From contig JAENRP010000061.1 in the NCBI GenBank assembly GCA_024741835.1, forward strand, positions 70,826 through 134,825: a DNA stretch of 64,000 nucleotides. The letters run 5' to 3'. This stretch comes from Diplocarpon mali (lineage: Eukaryota; Ascomycota; Leotiomycetes; Helotiales; Drepanopezizaceae). Positions within the stretch are counted from its first letter, which is position 1, and each line of letters opens with the position of its first letter. Position numbers and translations under genes: made by a program. The notes below the pieces were generated by a model. The model saw only the letters and a list, made by a program, of their open reading frames with translations, did no database searches and was not told the DNA's origin. Positions 44,886 through 55,585 of the stretch are shown piece by piece.

Positions 44886-46604
44886 CTAGCTGGCTGTGAT
44901 CATTTGATGGAAAGTAAACTCCGGAGAAGTAGCAGAAGTGTCAAGAGCGGGATACGATGTCTGGGACACATTAGGATGTCCGTCTTTGCTACCTCGGTGT
45001 TGGCTATGGCCTCTTTGCTTGCTGGGAGTGCTGAGGTACGAGCTATTGAAGTCGGCGGCATGATTGAGCTTTTTGACTGAACCCGACAAACTTGATTCGA
45101 CCATATCTGCTACGCTGATTGTGGACGAAGGTCTTCCGATGAGCACGGCTGGGCAGCTATCAGTTAAGAACGAGCGAGCTCTGCCGAATGATAATGTGGG
45201 TGAGGCTGGCGATGCCATGTATTCATCAATATCAATGATACCGACGTTCTCTGCAAGCGAATCGGAGGAGCGGGCGGTTTTGTACGATTCGACCTCGGAC
45301 TCGGAGTCTCCGACGCTAATATTTCTCTTCGACCTTTGGTGATGATGGGGCATTTTGAGAAGAGGCATGTCCATTGCCTCTCGGAGGGCCAATCCGAGGT
45401 ACCGAACTCGACTGCAAACTACAACAACAGGCATTTTCTCTTCTGTTGGAAGTTCAACGTCAAAGAACCCATCCTCCGCAACAGGTTCTGCTCTCAGGGT
45501 CCCTGGAATCTGCCCTCCCTGCGGTCCTTTCCCTTCTAATCTGAGAGCTCCACATACATCCAACTCTGGGAGAATCTCTTTTGACAAGTCCATGGCCTGT
45601 GACAAGCTTTGTGGAACTCCATCTTGATTTCGTGATTTGCTTCTGCCGGGACCCTTGTTATTCTTGGCAATGGTATCTATATCGACAATATCAGACATGA
45701 ACATATCTAATTTGTTCTCTTCTCGCAACTGCACGGTGACAGCCATGTGGTCTTCAAGTTGTGGAGACAAGACAGCACTACTGGAGACGGTGATATTCAC
45801 CAGGCTCTCCTCTGAGCTCAGACCAATGAACGACAAACCTTGGACACAGCCCAAGTTTACCTCTCCTTGGGTTTCAGCCTCCTTATTTTTCTTAATACAG
45901 GAGTCACGCCAGCTGCTCTCTTCTTTCTCTGGGTGACTCTGCTTATTCTCTTGTCTCTGGTTCTTCGTCTTTATTATCTTGGACTTGGCAGGAGTGACAG
46001 CGGTCAAAGGTGCTACCAAACCACTTGCCCTCTCATGCACAAACACACCTCGCTGGATCATCTGTCCAGAAAGTGGATGCAAGGACCCACCCCCAGGCTC
46101 ACTCCTCAGCTCCAAGAGAGTTGGCGACCCAAAGCCGTTCACAGGGAGCCGACACACATCTCCATCATGCCGCACCTCCCCACTGGAATCCCCTAGGTTA
46201 CAACACCCGCGACACTCAAACGCGATCTTTGGCTCCCGCGAGCATATGCCTGCCGAAGACCTGTCGTGAAAGCGCGACCGAGATGCAGGTAACGGGTCGC
46301 AAGAAGTCGCGTTCCACAACGCGTTAAAGCGGTCTATCAAGGAAGGCCTGTTCGTTTGGAGGGTTTCAACACCAATCTCCAGGACCTTTGCCCCTGCACC
46401 TTTCTCCATGAGTCTCCTCAACCTAGATACCAGGGTCGACTCCTCTCGGTGCTTTGTCCGGGTTTCAGAAGGCTCCCGAGGTGATGATTCGGCGATCGCT
46501 ACGACCTCCCAGCTTTGGTTCTGAAGTGAGTCATAGGGAGGTGGAAGACATGCTGGTCTATGGCTGGTGCTGGCGAGACCTATGTTATCAGGTTGTGGAG
46601 GCAT
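44886..46604 (-). CDS. Unrecognised Ser-rich protein, 572 aa
   Basis: One open exon on the minus strand. I do not recognise a family. The composition is acidic and Ser/Thr/Pro/Glu-rich with little predicted order; there is no signal peptide or membrane helix. Notable pieces are an N-terminal helical segment with basic and hydrophobic residues (STLVSRLRRLMEKGAGAKVL, ETLQTNRPSLIDRFNALWN), a short Cys cluster (ECRGCCNLGD), a Lys/Glu-rich segment (KTKNQRQENKQSHPEKEESS) and a Val-rich strand followed by basic residues (KMPVVVVCSRVRYLGLALRE). Toward the C-terminus FGRARSFLTDSCPAVLIGRP resembles short linear motifs in regulators. Its length as a single open frame makes it credible. It ends 600 bp from the LINE. 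It may be lineage-specific. Confidence 0.7.
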   Translation of the reverse strand: MPPQPDNIGLASTSHRPACLPPPYDSLQNQSWEVVAIAESSPREPSETRTKHREESTLVSRLRRLMEKGAGAKVLEIGVETLQTNRPSLIDRFNALWNATSCDPLPASRSRFHDRSSAGICSREPKIAFECRGCCNLGDSSGEVRHDGDVCRLPVNGFGSPTLLELRSEPGGGSLHPLSGQMIQRGVFVHERASGLVAPLTAVTPAKSKIIKTKNQRQENKQSHPEKEESSWRDSCIKKNKEAETQGEVNLGCVQGLSFIGLSSEESLVNITVSSSAVLSPQLEDHMAVTVQLREENKLDMFMSDIVDIDTIAKNNKGPGRSKSRNQDGVPQSLSQAMDLSKEILPELDVCGALRLEGKGPQGGQIPGTLRAEPVAEDGFFDVELPTEEKMPVVVVCSRVRYLGLALREAMDMPLLKMPHHHQRSKRNISVGDSESEVESYKTARSSDSLAENVGIIDIDEYMASPASPTLSFGRARSFLTDSCPAVLIGRPSSTISVADMVESSLSGSVKKLNHAADFNSSYLSTPSKQRGHSQHRGSKDGHPNVSQTSYPALDTSATSPEFTFHQMITAS

Positions 46605-47269
46605 GGAGTTGGTTTGGTGTTGGACTCTGGTTTAGAGATGACTGGAGTTGTATCTCAGCTCTGAGTGCACGCAGCTATTAACGCTCGTGCATCTTATAAA
46701 TAATGGCTTCAAAGGTGAAGAGTTCAGGGTTGTGTATGGCTGGGGGGTGGACAAGCATAGAGTCGTGATACATTCTTATTATTTGCTATCTTCAAAAGTG
46801 AGTGGATGATTCAGCAAATCTGGCCTCCCTCCTAAGACAAATAAGAGAGAGCGTATTTCTGTATGACTGCCCCAGCAGCAAGCAATCAGCTGCTTGCTCA
46901 ATCAAATCTGTCTCTATCAAACGCCTCTTGTACATGGGAAGTCAAGACCAGCTCCTGGCCGACCTAAATCTGCACCAAAACAGACCTCGCTTAGCTAGTC
47001 GTTCGCCTAGATTTGGGAATTTGGCAAAAGTCGAGTCTACTTGGTGCTAGCAGGCGAGCTTGAGGAGGTTGAAGCGCGAAGTTTCGTGAGGTATTGATTA
47101 TACAACATGGCTGTGCAGTTATGAGCAAACCCGAGCATATCAAGCTTATTATCCTTCCCTCGAGTTCAGGCGAATCATAGAACCAAAGCACACTTCCAAA
47201 TTGTTACAGCCGAGATACTGATCCCAGTCCATGTTCCTCATACATAATATACAGGATTGCAGTCCTCAT
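46605..47269. other. Intergenic, nothing recognised
   Basis: A 665-bp gap between two minus-strand genes. It carries the promoter of the 572-aa gene and the 3' UTR of the mL50 gene. Only short chance frames are present. Confidence 0.5.
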
Positions 47270-48589
47270 CTAACAGGCAGGCAGACCTCTGCGCTTCAGC
47301 TCCTGCTTAATTACTTTCCACCTGCCCAAAGTCTTGTGCTTGTCCACCTGCGTAAGTTTCTTTTTGTAGATAGAAACATTAGGAAGGGTCATGAGTTCCT
47401 CCTTTTCTTTGAGGGCATGCACAAGCTTTCGTGGCTTTGGAGGTACGATCAAGTGTCTGAGAACTTGTTGCGGAGTTCTAGCCTTTAATTGTGAGTCCGG
47501 GATGCGAATGCCAGTCAGTTGCATCATGCGCTTCATGACCTAAGAGAGACTTAGCACTGATCGTAGGACTCAAATGTGGGAAGTGCTTACCGCGAACTTG
47601 ATATCTGGGTTTTCAAGGGACACCTGGAGCCATGTTGGACCCCAAGTCGCAATGATATCCTCATATAGAATTTTCACACGTTTAGTCTTCCAAGGACCCT
47701 TTGCAGAATGATCCGCGGGAATATCCTCCTTGCTCTCGGTGGGATTCGCTTTCTCAACAGTCTCATTGACGGGAGCCGGCTCGACCTCAGGATGCAGAGG
47801 GTCGACCTCAGACCGATCAGCCGTCACGTCCTCCTCAGACTCTGTAGTGTCCTTCTGCTCAGCATCCCTATTTGCTACCGGCACCAGAGACTGAACAATA
47901 TCCTCAAGCGAAGGAGCAAAATCCGCAAACTTCAGCATTGGTCCCGTAGGCGAATCCACAAACGTAACATCGAGCGTTAGATCCGGTCCAGGAGCATCCT
48001 TCGAAATGTTGCTCAATGGCACACCAGCCTCCAGCAGTGCGAAAATCTCCACCATAGCTCTATGCAAACTAGCGGTTATCTTATCGCTGTCTGTAACCAC
48101 CTTTCGCGGAGCGAAGGCAGCGAGTTCGTACTCGCCTTCCCAATCTCGCGGATCCCGTACTGGACCTCCCACGTATTCCAAGCCATCCCATGTGTTTGCC
48201 GGCTGGTACTTCGTGGGCTGCTTGGTGCCTGGAGGCTTTTTCGCTCGAGGTACAGACCCAGCTTTATGTTTGGCAACGAGAGCCCTGGCAGCCTCTTCAT
48301 CCTTTATCCTCTGCTCCTCTTTTCTCATCCTCATGCGGTCGAATACGCTCGCATCGCCATATGGGTTTTTCTGTCCAGGTGGGTTATCCGTACCCCATAT
48401 TTTCCTGCGCAGCTTCTCTGTCAGCTGCTCCGTTAGGGAAGCCTTTTCTTGCGCTGTCCGAATGGCGGTTGTTGAAAAAGGTAAAGCGTGATGCTTGCAT
48501 GCTAAGCAGAGATATGAGGAAGTTTTTGGTGCAATCGATCGGGTTAGTAGCACATAAATTGACCGATCTATTCGTGATATTCGACGCAT
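47270..48589 (-). CDS. Mitochondrial large-subunit ribosomal protein mL50
   Basis: Two exons, 48589-47591 and 47539-47270, with a 51-nt intron; 422 aa. The frame is open to an earlier ATG at 48742, but MRRISRIDRSIYVLLTRS at 48589 starts a basic, hydroxylated mitochondrial targeting sequence (through about FSTTAIRTAQ) and is preferred. The core matches fungal 'ribosomal subunit 39S' (mL50) proteins: EQLTEKLRRKIWGTDNPPGQ, NTWDGLEYVGG, and after the join AVMKRMMQLTGIRIPDSQL, RTPQQVLRHLIVPPKPRKL and the basic C-terminus GRWKVIKQELKRRGLPAC. An acidic low-complexity insert (about residues 240-310) separates the conserved halves. It would act in the mitochondrial matrix on the 54S subunit. The mL50 assignment is family memory. 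Confidence 0.82.
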
Positions 48590-48872
48590 TTTGGTGGTGG
48601 CAATGTGGGAACCTTGAACCGGAGTATGTTCGCGGAATTTTTGATGGATGTCGGACCAGATGCCGCTAGCGCTGTTCCTAACAGCTGAGGACGAGATCAT
48701 CGACGACCATTCTGCAGCTTTCCAGCAAATGCCGCAGAGCACAATGCAGCACGCAATCCGGATGATGTGACCGGATTATACGAAGGGCTAGAACATAAAG
48801 AGAGGATATTCCCCATATCATAAACATCGAGAATTGATACGATCCCCAAGGTCGCGAGCTCTTTCAGTAACC

Positions 48873-49353
48873 ATGCAACGCCTCAACATCTTCCTGGCTC
48901 TGTTCCTGGTCATCGTATCAACAATCGCAGCCTGTAACGTCCCTCCCGATGCCTCAAGCCCATATAGCAGTTTCAAGTCTAACACCGATAGCTCCTCCCT
49001 CCTTCTGCAAATGTACATGCTTCACAAATAGCACCATCATCCCGCTCTCGACCCATTCCTCCTCAAGCTCAAATAAAAACAGTCCCCGCGCGGCATCCGT
49101 CAGCTGCGCAACCTGCAATAAAGCCTTCTGTCTTTCGCAGCGCCTGCCCATCTGCAAAGATGCCGAGGAGAAAGATGTCTTGACGACGTGCTTCCAAAGG
49201 GATAGCACGAAAGACCAGATTGTGGTGTTGACGTTTATTGCTGGAACCGTGGGACTTCTGGCCTGGGCCGGGGTGAGAAAGATTGTAGAGAGGAGGAGAG
49301 GCGAGGGTTTGAGGATTGGAGAGAGCCAGAGTTACGTGCCGGTCGGGAGGTGA
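48873..49353 (+). CDS. Small Cys-rich secretory-pathway membrane protein
   Basis: Two exons, 48873-48933 and 48992-49353, with a 58-nt intron that has a CTAAC branch site 12 nt before its acceptor; 140 aa. Neither exon alone looks like a protein, but together they give a signal peptide (MQRLNIFLALFLVIVSTIAA), a Cys-rich luminal part (FCKCTCFTNSTIIPL, SCATCNKAFCLSQRLPICKD), the phrase DVLTTCFQRDSTKD and a transmembrane helix (IVVLTFIAGTVGLLAWAGV). A short basic cytoplasmic tail follows. I recall fungal hypothetical proteins with the same CxxCNxxFCL, LPICK and TTCFQRDS pattern, so this is a conserved family without a known function. Its start lies 283 bp from the mL50 start, so the two genes are divergent and may share a promoter. 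Confidence 0.75.
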
Positions 49354-50204
49354 CAAGCCTTTAATTGGCTATAGGGCGAAGCTCTGATGCATTCATCTGG
49401 GATACAAACAGGTATCGGTTTGCGTCGGCATCGTTGACTTGAAAGATCGGCGTCGGTCTTGTTTCTTGAAAAGGGATGCATTTGGCATTGCGTATAGAAC
49501 GTCCATGCTCGATAAGCTGTTGGCTCATCAAAAATAGAGGGCCAAGGCGCTGCGTTCCTGAGCGACGAACGATGCTAGGAAGATTTCTCCCCGACATATC
49601 GAATAGTCAGGTGTGTTGTCCAGATGTAGCGATGGCGACTGCTCATTCTGATCAGTTTGGATGCGTAGTTTGTATATTGACGGTCGCCAAGGCAAAGGGA
49701 ATAAGCAGGAAATATGGATTCTATCTACACAAGAGCCGACAAAGGAACCTGGGTACAAATCTCACAGCAAGTAAGTAATTTTCAGCGATGATCTCGGCGT
49801 CATAATCAGCTCAACTTCACCTTGCGTCAATTTCACCGGTTTTGGAAATTTCAAGTAGCAGTTTCTGATATGACATGAGTCGTGATGGTTCTCAATTGAG
49901 GAGTGATGAATACCGCTGAGTCTATCCCTAATTTATACACTTCGCAAGTCCGGACCTACTAGCCCAAGCGTTGTAGGTGCAGAAACTACCCGAGGCCCCC
50001 CCTTACGCCGGCTTATCCCTAGGGACACCCTCCCGCTACCAGATTTGCGACCCCTTAACGCCAAAGCAAAATAAAGGATGCAAGATGATCCCTCTCAATC
50101 CATCAATCTTCGAGTAATATTCTTTAACAGGTCCCGGCCCCGCCTGAGAAGAAAGCTGCGACAATCACTGTGATTACTCTAGTGACTGGGCTCCAATTCG
50201 CGCC
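49354..50204. other. Convergent 3' flanks, no gene
   Basis: Between a plus-strand stop and the SIP5 stop. A minus frame 49361-49597 (78 aa) has no domain. C-rich segments occur near 49,990-50,040 on the plus strand. Nothing else is recognised. Confidence 0.5.
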
Positions 50205-52838
50205 TTACTGCTTTCCATCCTCGTCCTCGTCGCGGTTGGCTGCTGCAGGAGTCTCTGGTGTAATTTGGACTTCGGGCGTGCTTCGCTGCTCATGAGCAGA
50301 CACCTCCACTTTGTTACTCGCGGCGGTTGTCGAACAATCAACTTTCAATGTGGCAACGCTTTCCTCCATTTGAGCCCATGTGTTCTCTTCCGTAGTACTC
50401 TGCTTTGAGCCCTCTCCATTGAGATATTCGATATGCTTGGCGGCATCCTCTTTGTCTTCCTTGCTATCTGAACTAATCATAGTTGCAAGGCTTTGGAAGT
50501 TAAAGAGTGATTCTGTCCCGGCATCTCCTCCATCTGAGTTGCCGTGATGAGCGGCAAGATTAGCACAGGGTGCGCTAGGTAAGTCGATGGTTGATGAGGA
50601 ATCGTGTGTAATGAGCTCGTTGCGAATACTGCCCGGGTTCGACTCAGCGAAGGAGGAGGCCGGACTAGACGCGTTACTCATTTGGCGGAGATGAGAAGAT
50701 CTATCAGGGGCCATTGGGGAAGCAGGGTGCTGATGAGTATCATTAATAGCTGCAAGAGTGCTGTGATCCAGATGCCTTGCGCCAGGGGCTCCGTAGCCTG
50801 AGCTGGTTGCTGGCCTTTGAAAGTCGATGGGAGCAGAACCTCCAACTGGTTTCGCAGTACCACGGTCGACACCCTTCCCTTTTCGTTCTGAGGTTTCAAG
50901 ATTCTCAAGAGTGACTTCTCTCTGTAACATACTTGCACTACTGTTACCCCTTCTTCTGCCAACTCCCAGAGTTGGCAAGGATAAGCTCAAAGCACTGCCG
51001 CTCGCCGAGCTGGCTCCACTCCCGTAAACACGCTTCGATTCTCTCTTTTCCCTCTTCTTATCTTCCTTGGCCTTTTTCTTTACCTCCTTGGCAATTTCTT
51101 TCTCCGTTTTCTTCTTTCTCTCTTCTTCAGCGGCCAAGCTTTGTCTGATGGCTTCCATCATCATCATTTCTTCGAGGTCCTCGATCCTTCGACGGCTACG
51201 AGTTCCCTCAGAATCTTGAGCTTCTCTGCGCGTAAGGTTGAGATGGTCGGTAACATTGCGAGGACCGGGTTCATTTGCTGTTGCTGAGGGTGTCGCTGTC
51301 CCGCTGACCCCAGGACTATTCTCACTTCGATGGCTTCTGCCAAAACGGTTTCTGCCGCTGAATCCGAAGCTTCTTTGGTCTGTATTGCCATTACCAATCA
51401 GGTAGGCTGCGGTATGTAATGCAGTTGCCGCTGCTGACCGTCGTGCCAAGTGATTCCTGGCGTTCTGTAATTTGATGGACCAGTCTGGCCGTACCTTATC
51501 TGTTGTTATGACCGTTGGAGCATTTGCTGATATCGAAGTTGTTCTTCTCTTCTGCGCAACTGATAGGAGTGCTGGGTTGACCCCCGCGGAGTTAATTGAA
51601 CTAGATGAGGGTATTTCCGACGACACATTCCCCAAGTTCTGGTTTGTATTGGCGTATGAGAGCCCTCTTCGAAAGGGTGGCGCTTCGTAGGTGACTCCAA
51701 AGTCAGGTTGCTGGCAGTATGGACAGCAAGCAGGTTCAGACACCAAAGCTTCCGGGTCCACGTCTGCCTCCGCCGGCGGCGGAGCAGGATTCGAGGGATC
51801 GTGGTGCTCAGGGGGGTGAGGATCAGGTCTCTTGATTTGAACGAAGCATTCGGAGCATATAGGTTGATCGCAGCAACGCGTCTTGTTCAAATACGGTGGA
51901 TAGTACATGAAACAGATCGGGCACTCTGTAGCATCTTTGTACAAGTAGACCTCGATCGCCTGCCCGTTCACGTATGGGTCTCTTTGGAGCTGTATCTCTC
52001 GAGGCAAAATTTCAGAGGAAGACATGGTCTTCGAAGCATTCGTGACAGAAACTGAAGTCTTCGATCGAGGTCGGAACGGTGAGGATGAATGGGCGGGTGC
52101 TATTGACGCAGCAGCCGGGCTAGGAGAAGCATTGGAGAATACTGGATGTGATGGAGAGAGAGTGGCCGAAGCATCGGAAGCGGCTGATTGAGACCGAGAC
52201 GACATTGGAAGCATCAAGTTATGAAGATTGCGTTTCGAGGGGTGGGAGGATTCGGGGGGGGGAGGTCTTGTGAGGTCGTCTGGGGGTATCTCATCCGCAG
52301 CAGGAATAGGAAGACCTCTACCAGCAGCAACCAATTGGTGTTCTGCCCACTCTTCCTTGAAATCGTCTAGGCCCCTCCAGAACGGCGCCATCCGTCTTTC
52401 GATCTGCCAGAGGTCAGCTTGTGTTTACGGAAAGAAACAGGCAGCTTCTTCCACACATACCATTAACTGCCTGACGATCACTTTGTTGAAGTCCTCTGGC
52501 CCAGTGTAGACACCCATAGTTACCAGAAAACCGCCATCGATGTGTTCTTCCTTCAAACTCCTCTCTCTCTCTTTGATCCTGGCCACTTTCTCCTTCTCCA
52601 ACTTCCTGGCCTCCCTCTCCTGCTTTGTTTCTCGCCGTTCAGGAACGTCATTTTGGGAGCTTGATCCAATTCCCAGAAACGAGAGATCAGGTCTGCTTCC
52701 TCTGTTGCCGCGTGATGAGTACTCACGGGCCGATCTATCTGCAGATGTCCCGCTTGCTCCGCCTGAATCAGGGTGTCGAAGGGCGTTGGGTGGAGTTGAG
52801 TCTAAAGACCGAGCTTCTTTCGTGCTGCTGTTCCCCAT
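50205..52838 (-). CDS. sip5: SIP5-like zinc-finger protein
   Basis: Two exons, 52838-52461 and 52403-50205, with a 57-nt intron; 858 aa. The N-terminus MGNSSTKEARSLD could be N-myristoylated (MGxxxS/T). A basic coiled segment (KQEREARKLEKEKVARIKER) leads to the conserved GGFLVTMGVYTGPEDFNKV and, across the join, RQLMIERRMAPFWRGLDDF. A RING-like Cys cluster follows at about residues 287-318 (ECPICFMYYPPYLNKTRCC, PICSECFVQIKR), with a further CCPYCQQPDFGVTYE. This is the defining core of fungal SIP5. Yeast Sip5 interacts with the Snf1 kinase and the Reg1/Glc7 phosphatase and is linked to the glucose response. The C-terminal 400 residues are disordered with one charged helix (EEERKKKTEKEIAKEVKKK). 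A role here beyond the family link is inference. Confidence 0.88.
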
Positions 52839-53913
52839 AGTGAAAGCTCACGATCCGTAATGCCGGATCAACTGGACATTTGAGATAGATAAGAATAAGC
52901 ACCGCGGCAGAATCAAGGATAGGAGAGGAGGGATATTGTGGCTGAGGTAGATAGATGTGAACCCACGAGATGATGCGTGCTCGCCAAGGCCCTGTGGAGA
53001 AGATGCGCTTCGGTTCTTGTGCCTGTGCTGGCTCAACGTCTGAGCGGGATCGCACGAGTCGCTTTAATGTCTTGAAGAGGAAGATAAGGTGTGATCTTTT
53101 TTGGGGGGGAGAAAAACTTTGATTTAGAGGTTGTAGATTTTTGGTTACCTGCGAAAGCGATGGTTATGGCAGCCTTGGGCAGTGGTCATCTGGTAATCCT
53201 ATTATTATGTCTTTAAAAGGTGGCGTGTGGTGTTGTTGATAATAGATACCGAATTGAGTTAGTGTACAGTAGTGGTTTAGGCCCCGTTAGCTAGAGTCGG
53301 CTGGCTAGCAGTGTTGCTAAGGGGATCTTGTAGTTCGAGTCGGTGGACGATTTCAGTTTAGGAAATATGTCTCTTGGCTCCATTTAAATGGTCGCTACTG
53401 CACTGCAAATATTCTCGCAAAGCCGAGGAATACATGGTGATGACTTCACTTTCGCAGAATAAACTGCGACTTACATATGGCTACAGTTGTCTATGGTTAT
53501 TTACGTTAGCAGTAACCTGCTTGCATCAAGATGCTATTCTACCAATGATATTAGAAATTAGGTTCAGACCTTAATTCTGCTCAGCTCAGCTTTGCCATTT
53601 CATGCTTTCTGTTTCATGTTAAAACTCCTACGATGGTTCATATCCAGTGAAGTAAAATGTCTCTCGGACCTATCGACTTCAGCTTGTATAGAAACAAGCA
53701 TTGGCATGCCTCCTGATCTCGATTTCTGGGTCCTGGTGGCCAGTGGTTAGATACCAGCATGTCTGTTCCATCAGCTTATAGTTCCTCAGTCAGGTCATAG
53801 ACACGAACCATTATCTCTGCCGTTCATGAATTATATAAATAGCTGGCTGAGGATTACCCGCGTTTGAACCCAGAGAGAAAATATTTCTAGCCTGGCCTTT
53901 GGAGTTTAAGTGG
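52839..53913. other. SIP5 upstream region
   Basis: About 1.07 kb with T- and G-rich tracts near 53,096-53,110. No supported gene. It holds the SIP5 promoter and leader. Confidence 0.5.
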
Positions 53914-54203
53914 CTATGGACAGGTAGGCTGCGATATTGCAGGTTTTGAGCCCTTCTGCAACCGAAACTCTCCCAACGCCAGCTCGCCGTCCTTGCCCAA
54001 GTGAGCTCCTGAGATGTACCGCGGCTTATGCGGAGTCAAGTATCGCTGTCTCGAGGTTCCATCTTGCCCTTGCATTGCATTCGCAAGGCCGGGTCTCCGT
54101 ACTTGTGAGATATTGAGGGATGCATCGATATACTGTTCCAGTGTAGAAGATTCATGGACTTCCGCTGACCCAGTTCCCCGCAGACTGCTATCAGTGTCAT
54201 GAC
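53914..54203 (-). CDS. Possible terminal exon of an unrecognised gene
   Basis: A minus-strand frame of 96 codons, closed by TAG at 53914-53916 and preceded by an acceptor (AACAG) at 54208-54204 with CTAAC about 20 nt upstream. The translation has protein-like composition: EVHESSTLEQYIDASLNISQ, RYLTPHKPRYISGAHLGKDG and ELALGEFRLQKGSKPA. An upstream exon ending GETVTYITG (donor GTGCTG near 54,284) would join in frame. Before that lies LRATSRGQDVPFDPRHSKRG, itself after an intron with a GTAAGT donor at 54,457. I could not extend the chain to a convincing start codon and recognise no family. It may be a real gene whose 5' part I failed to resolve, a decayed gene, or chance. Treat it as a hint only. 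Confidence 0.25.
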
Positions 54204-55585
54204 CTGTTCTTACAATTCATGTTAGTTCTTGCAGCTCCATCCCCAGAAATATTTAAAATCTTGCAGGAGACTACGTAGCAGCACCGGTAATATAGGTGAC
54301 AGTTTCACCCCGTTTGGAATGGCGTGGGTCGAAGGGGACATCCTGTCCACGAGAAGTGGCTCTGAGCGTCTATTGTCAGGTATAGGTACTTAAATGTTCA
54401 CCAAAAGGACTACAGAAATCGAACAAATGGCCTTGCCTTGGTGCTCAATGACTTACGGCCCAGTTGCAGCTGCTGCGATTCGAAGTAATATCCTACCCGC
54501 AGTAACTAAAATAGAAGACTCCTTGGAAAACAATACCCGGGCATCTCGATTTGCCCAGATCCTCCCTCAGCGCATTACAAACACCATAGCCGTGGGAAGC
54601 AGGACATTGACGTCTTGCACTGTTACGAGCTGAGAACTTTATCATGTATCATACTTCCCGTCCCCTAGACAGGAATTCTGCCTCATTAGCGCATCGAAAA
54701 GAGAGCTTAAAGATGGAGATTCAAGCATTTATTACCTTGGCCTTCGGTCCGCTTTCACCAGCCACGGCACGAGGGGATGATATAGGCTGATGAGATACTT
54801 CAATGGCTGAAATGCGTACGCCCAACAGTCTTCGAGGTACGAATTACTTCTAGGTACTGTCCAGTGCAGCACTCTACTACATCGACAGGGTCTTGGCCGC
54901 TGTCGTTACAGTCCGTAATCTGGACTCGGGAAGCAAGAGTTGTTCTCCATTGCAAAGGACCACTTTGTTAAGTCTTTGCGCACTACGCGACGCAAGCCAG
55001 GCGAAATGAAACAAGTAGACCGCGTCTGATAAGGACGACCCCAGGAGCCGGCTTGGCAGGAATTCCTGACTATGGACTCTCTGTCTTCGGTGTTTGGGAG
55101 GACTAGATGTCGAAGGAAAAGAGAGACACGGTTCGGAGTGCCAACGAATCGAGAAGTCCTCGATGCGGTGAAAATACAGATTCCAGGAAAAATATATCTG
55201 GCGCGCCCGTCCACCTCAAGGCACGCCATGTTCATCAAAACAATCGCTTTCTCGTGAGGAAAGGCTGGCTGAGATCCAAGCTGGAGACCGCTAATTCTCC
55301 ATTATTAGCCTTACTTGATCTTCGTCTACTTATGGCCCAATATCCTGAAGCCCCCAGCGCCCCAGGCCGAGTCGCAGCTTTCAAGCATACTCTTCTTCAA
55401 CGTGTTTTAGTTCCTGCTCAAATTCCACTTGATCTTGCCTACACTTGTTTTCCTATATATGTTGTAGGTTACGAACCGCGGTGGATACACATCGTTAGAC
55501 GCAACCCACGCCTAACGCAATCCCCGAGAGAATACTTTGGATCGAGGCGTACTCGAAGATTAAGTACACGCAGCCCTCACTCACA
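54204..55585. other. Unresolved region upstream of ARA2
   Basis: Includes the tentative upstream exons of the minus-strand locus described at 53914 (about 54,280-54,520) and the ARA2 promoter. Frames at 54906-55238 (minus) and 55107-55631 (plus) overlap each other and have no domain. No repeat or RNA gene was found. Confidence 0.35.

Noticed and set aside
53800..53880. A possible tRNA T-arm (GGGTTCAAAC on the minus strand)
   Set aside because: No acceptor stem, anticodon arm or D-arm could be formed around it. No tRNA was found elsewhere in the window by eye.
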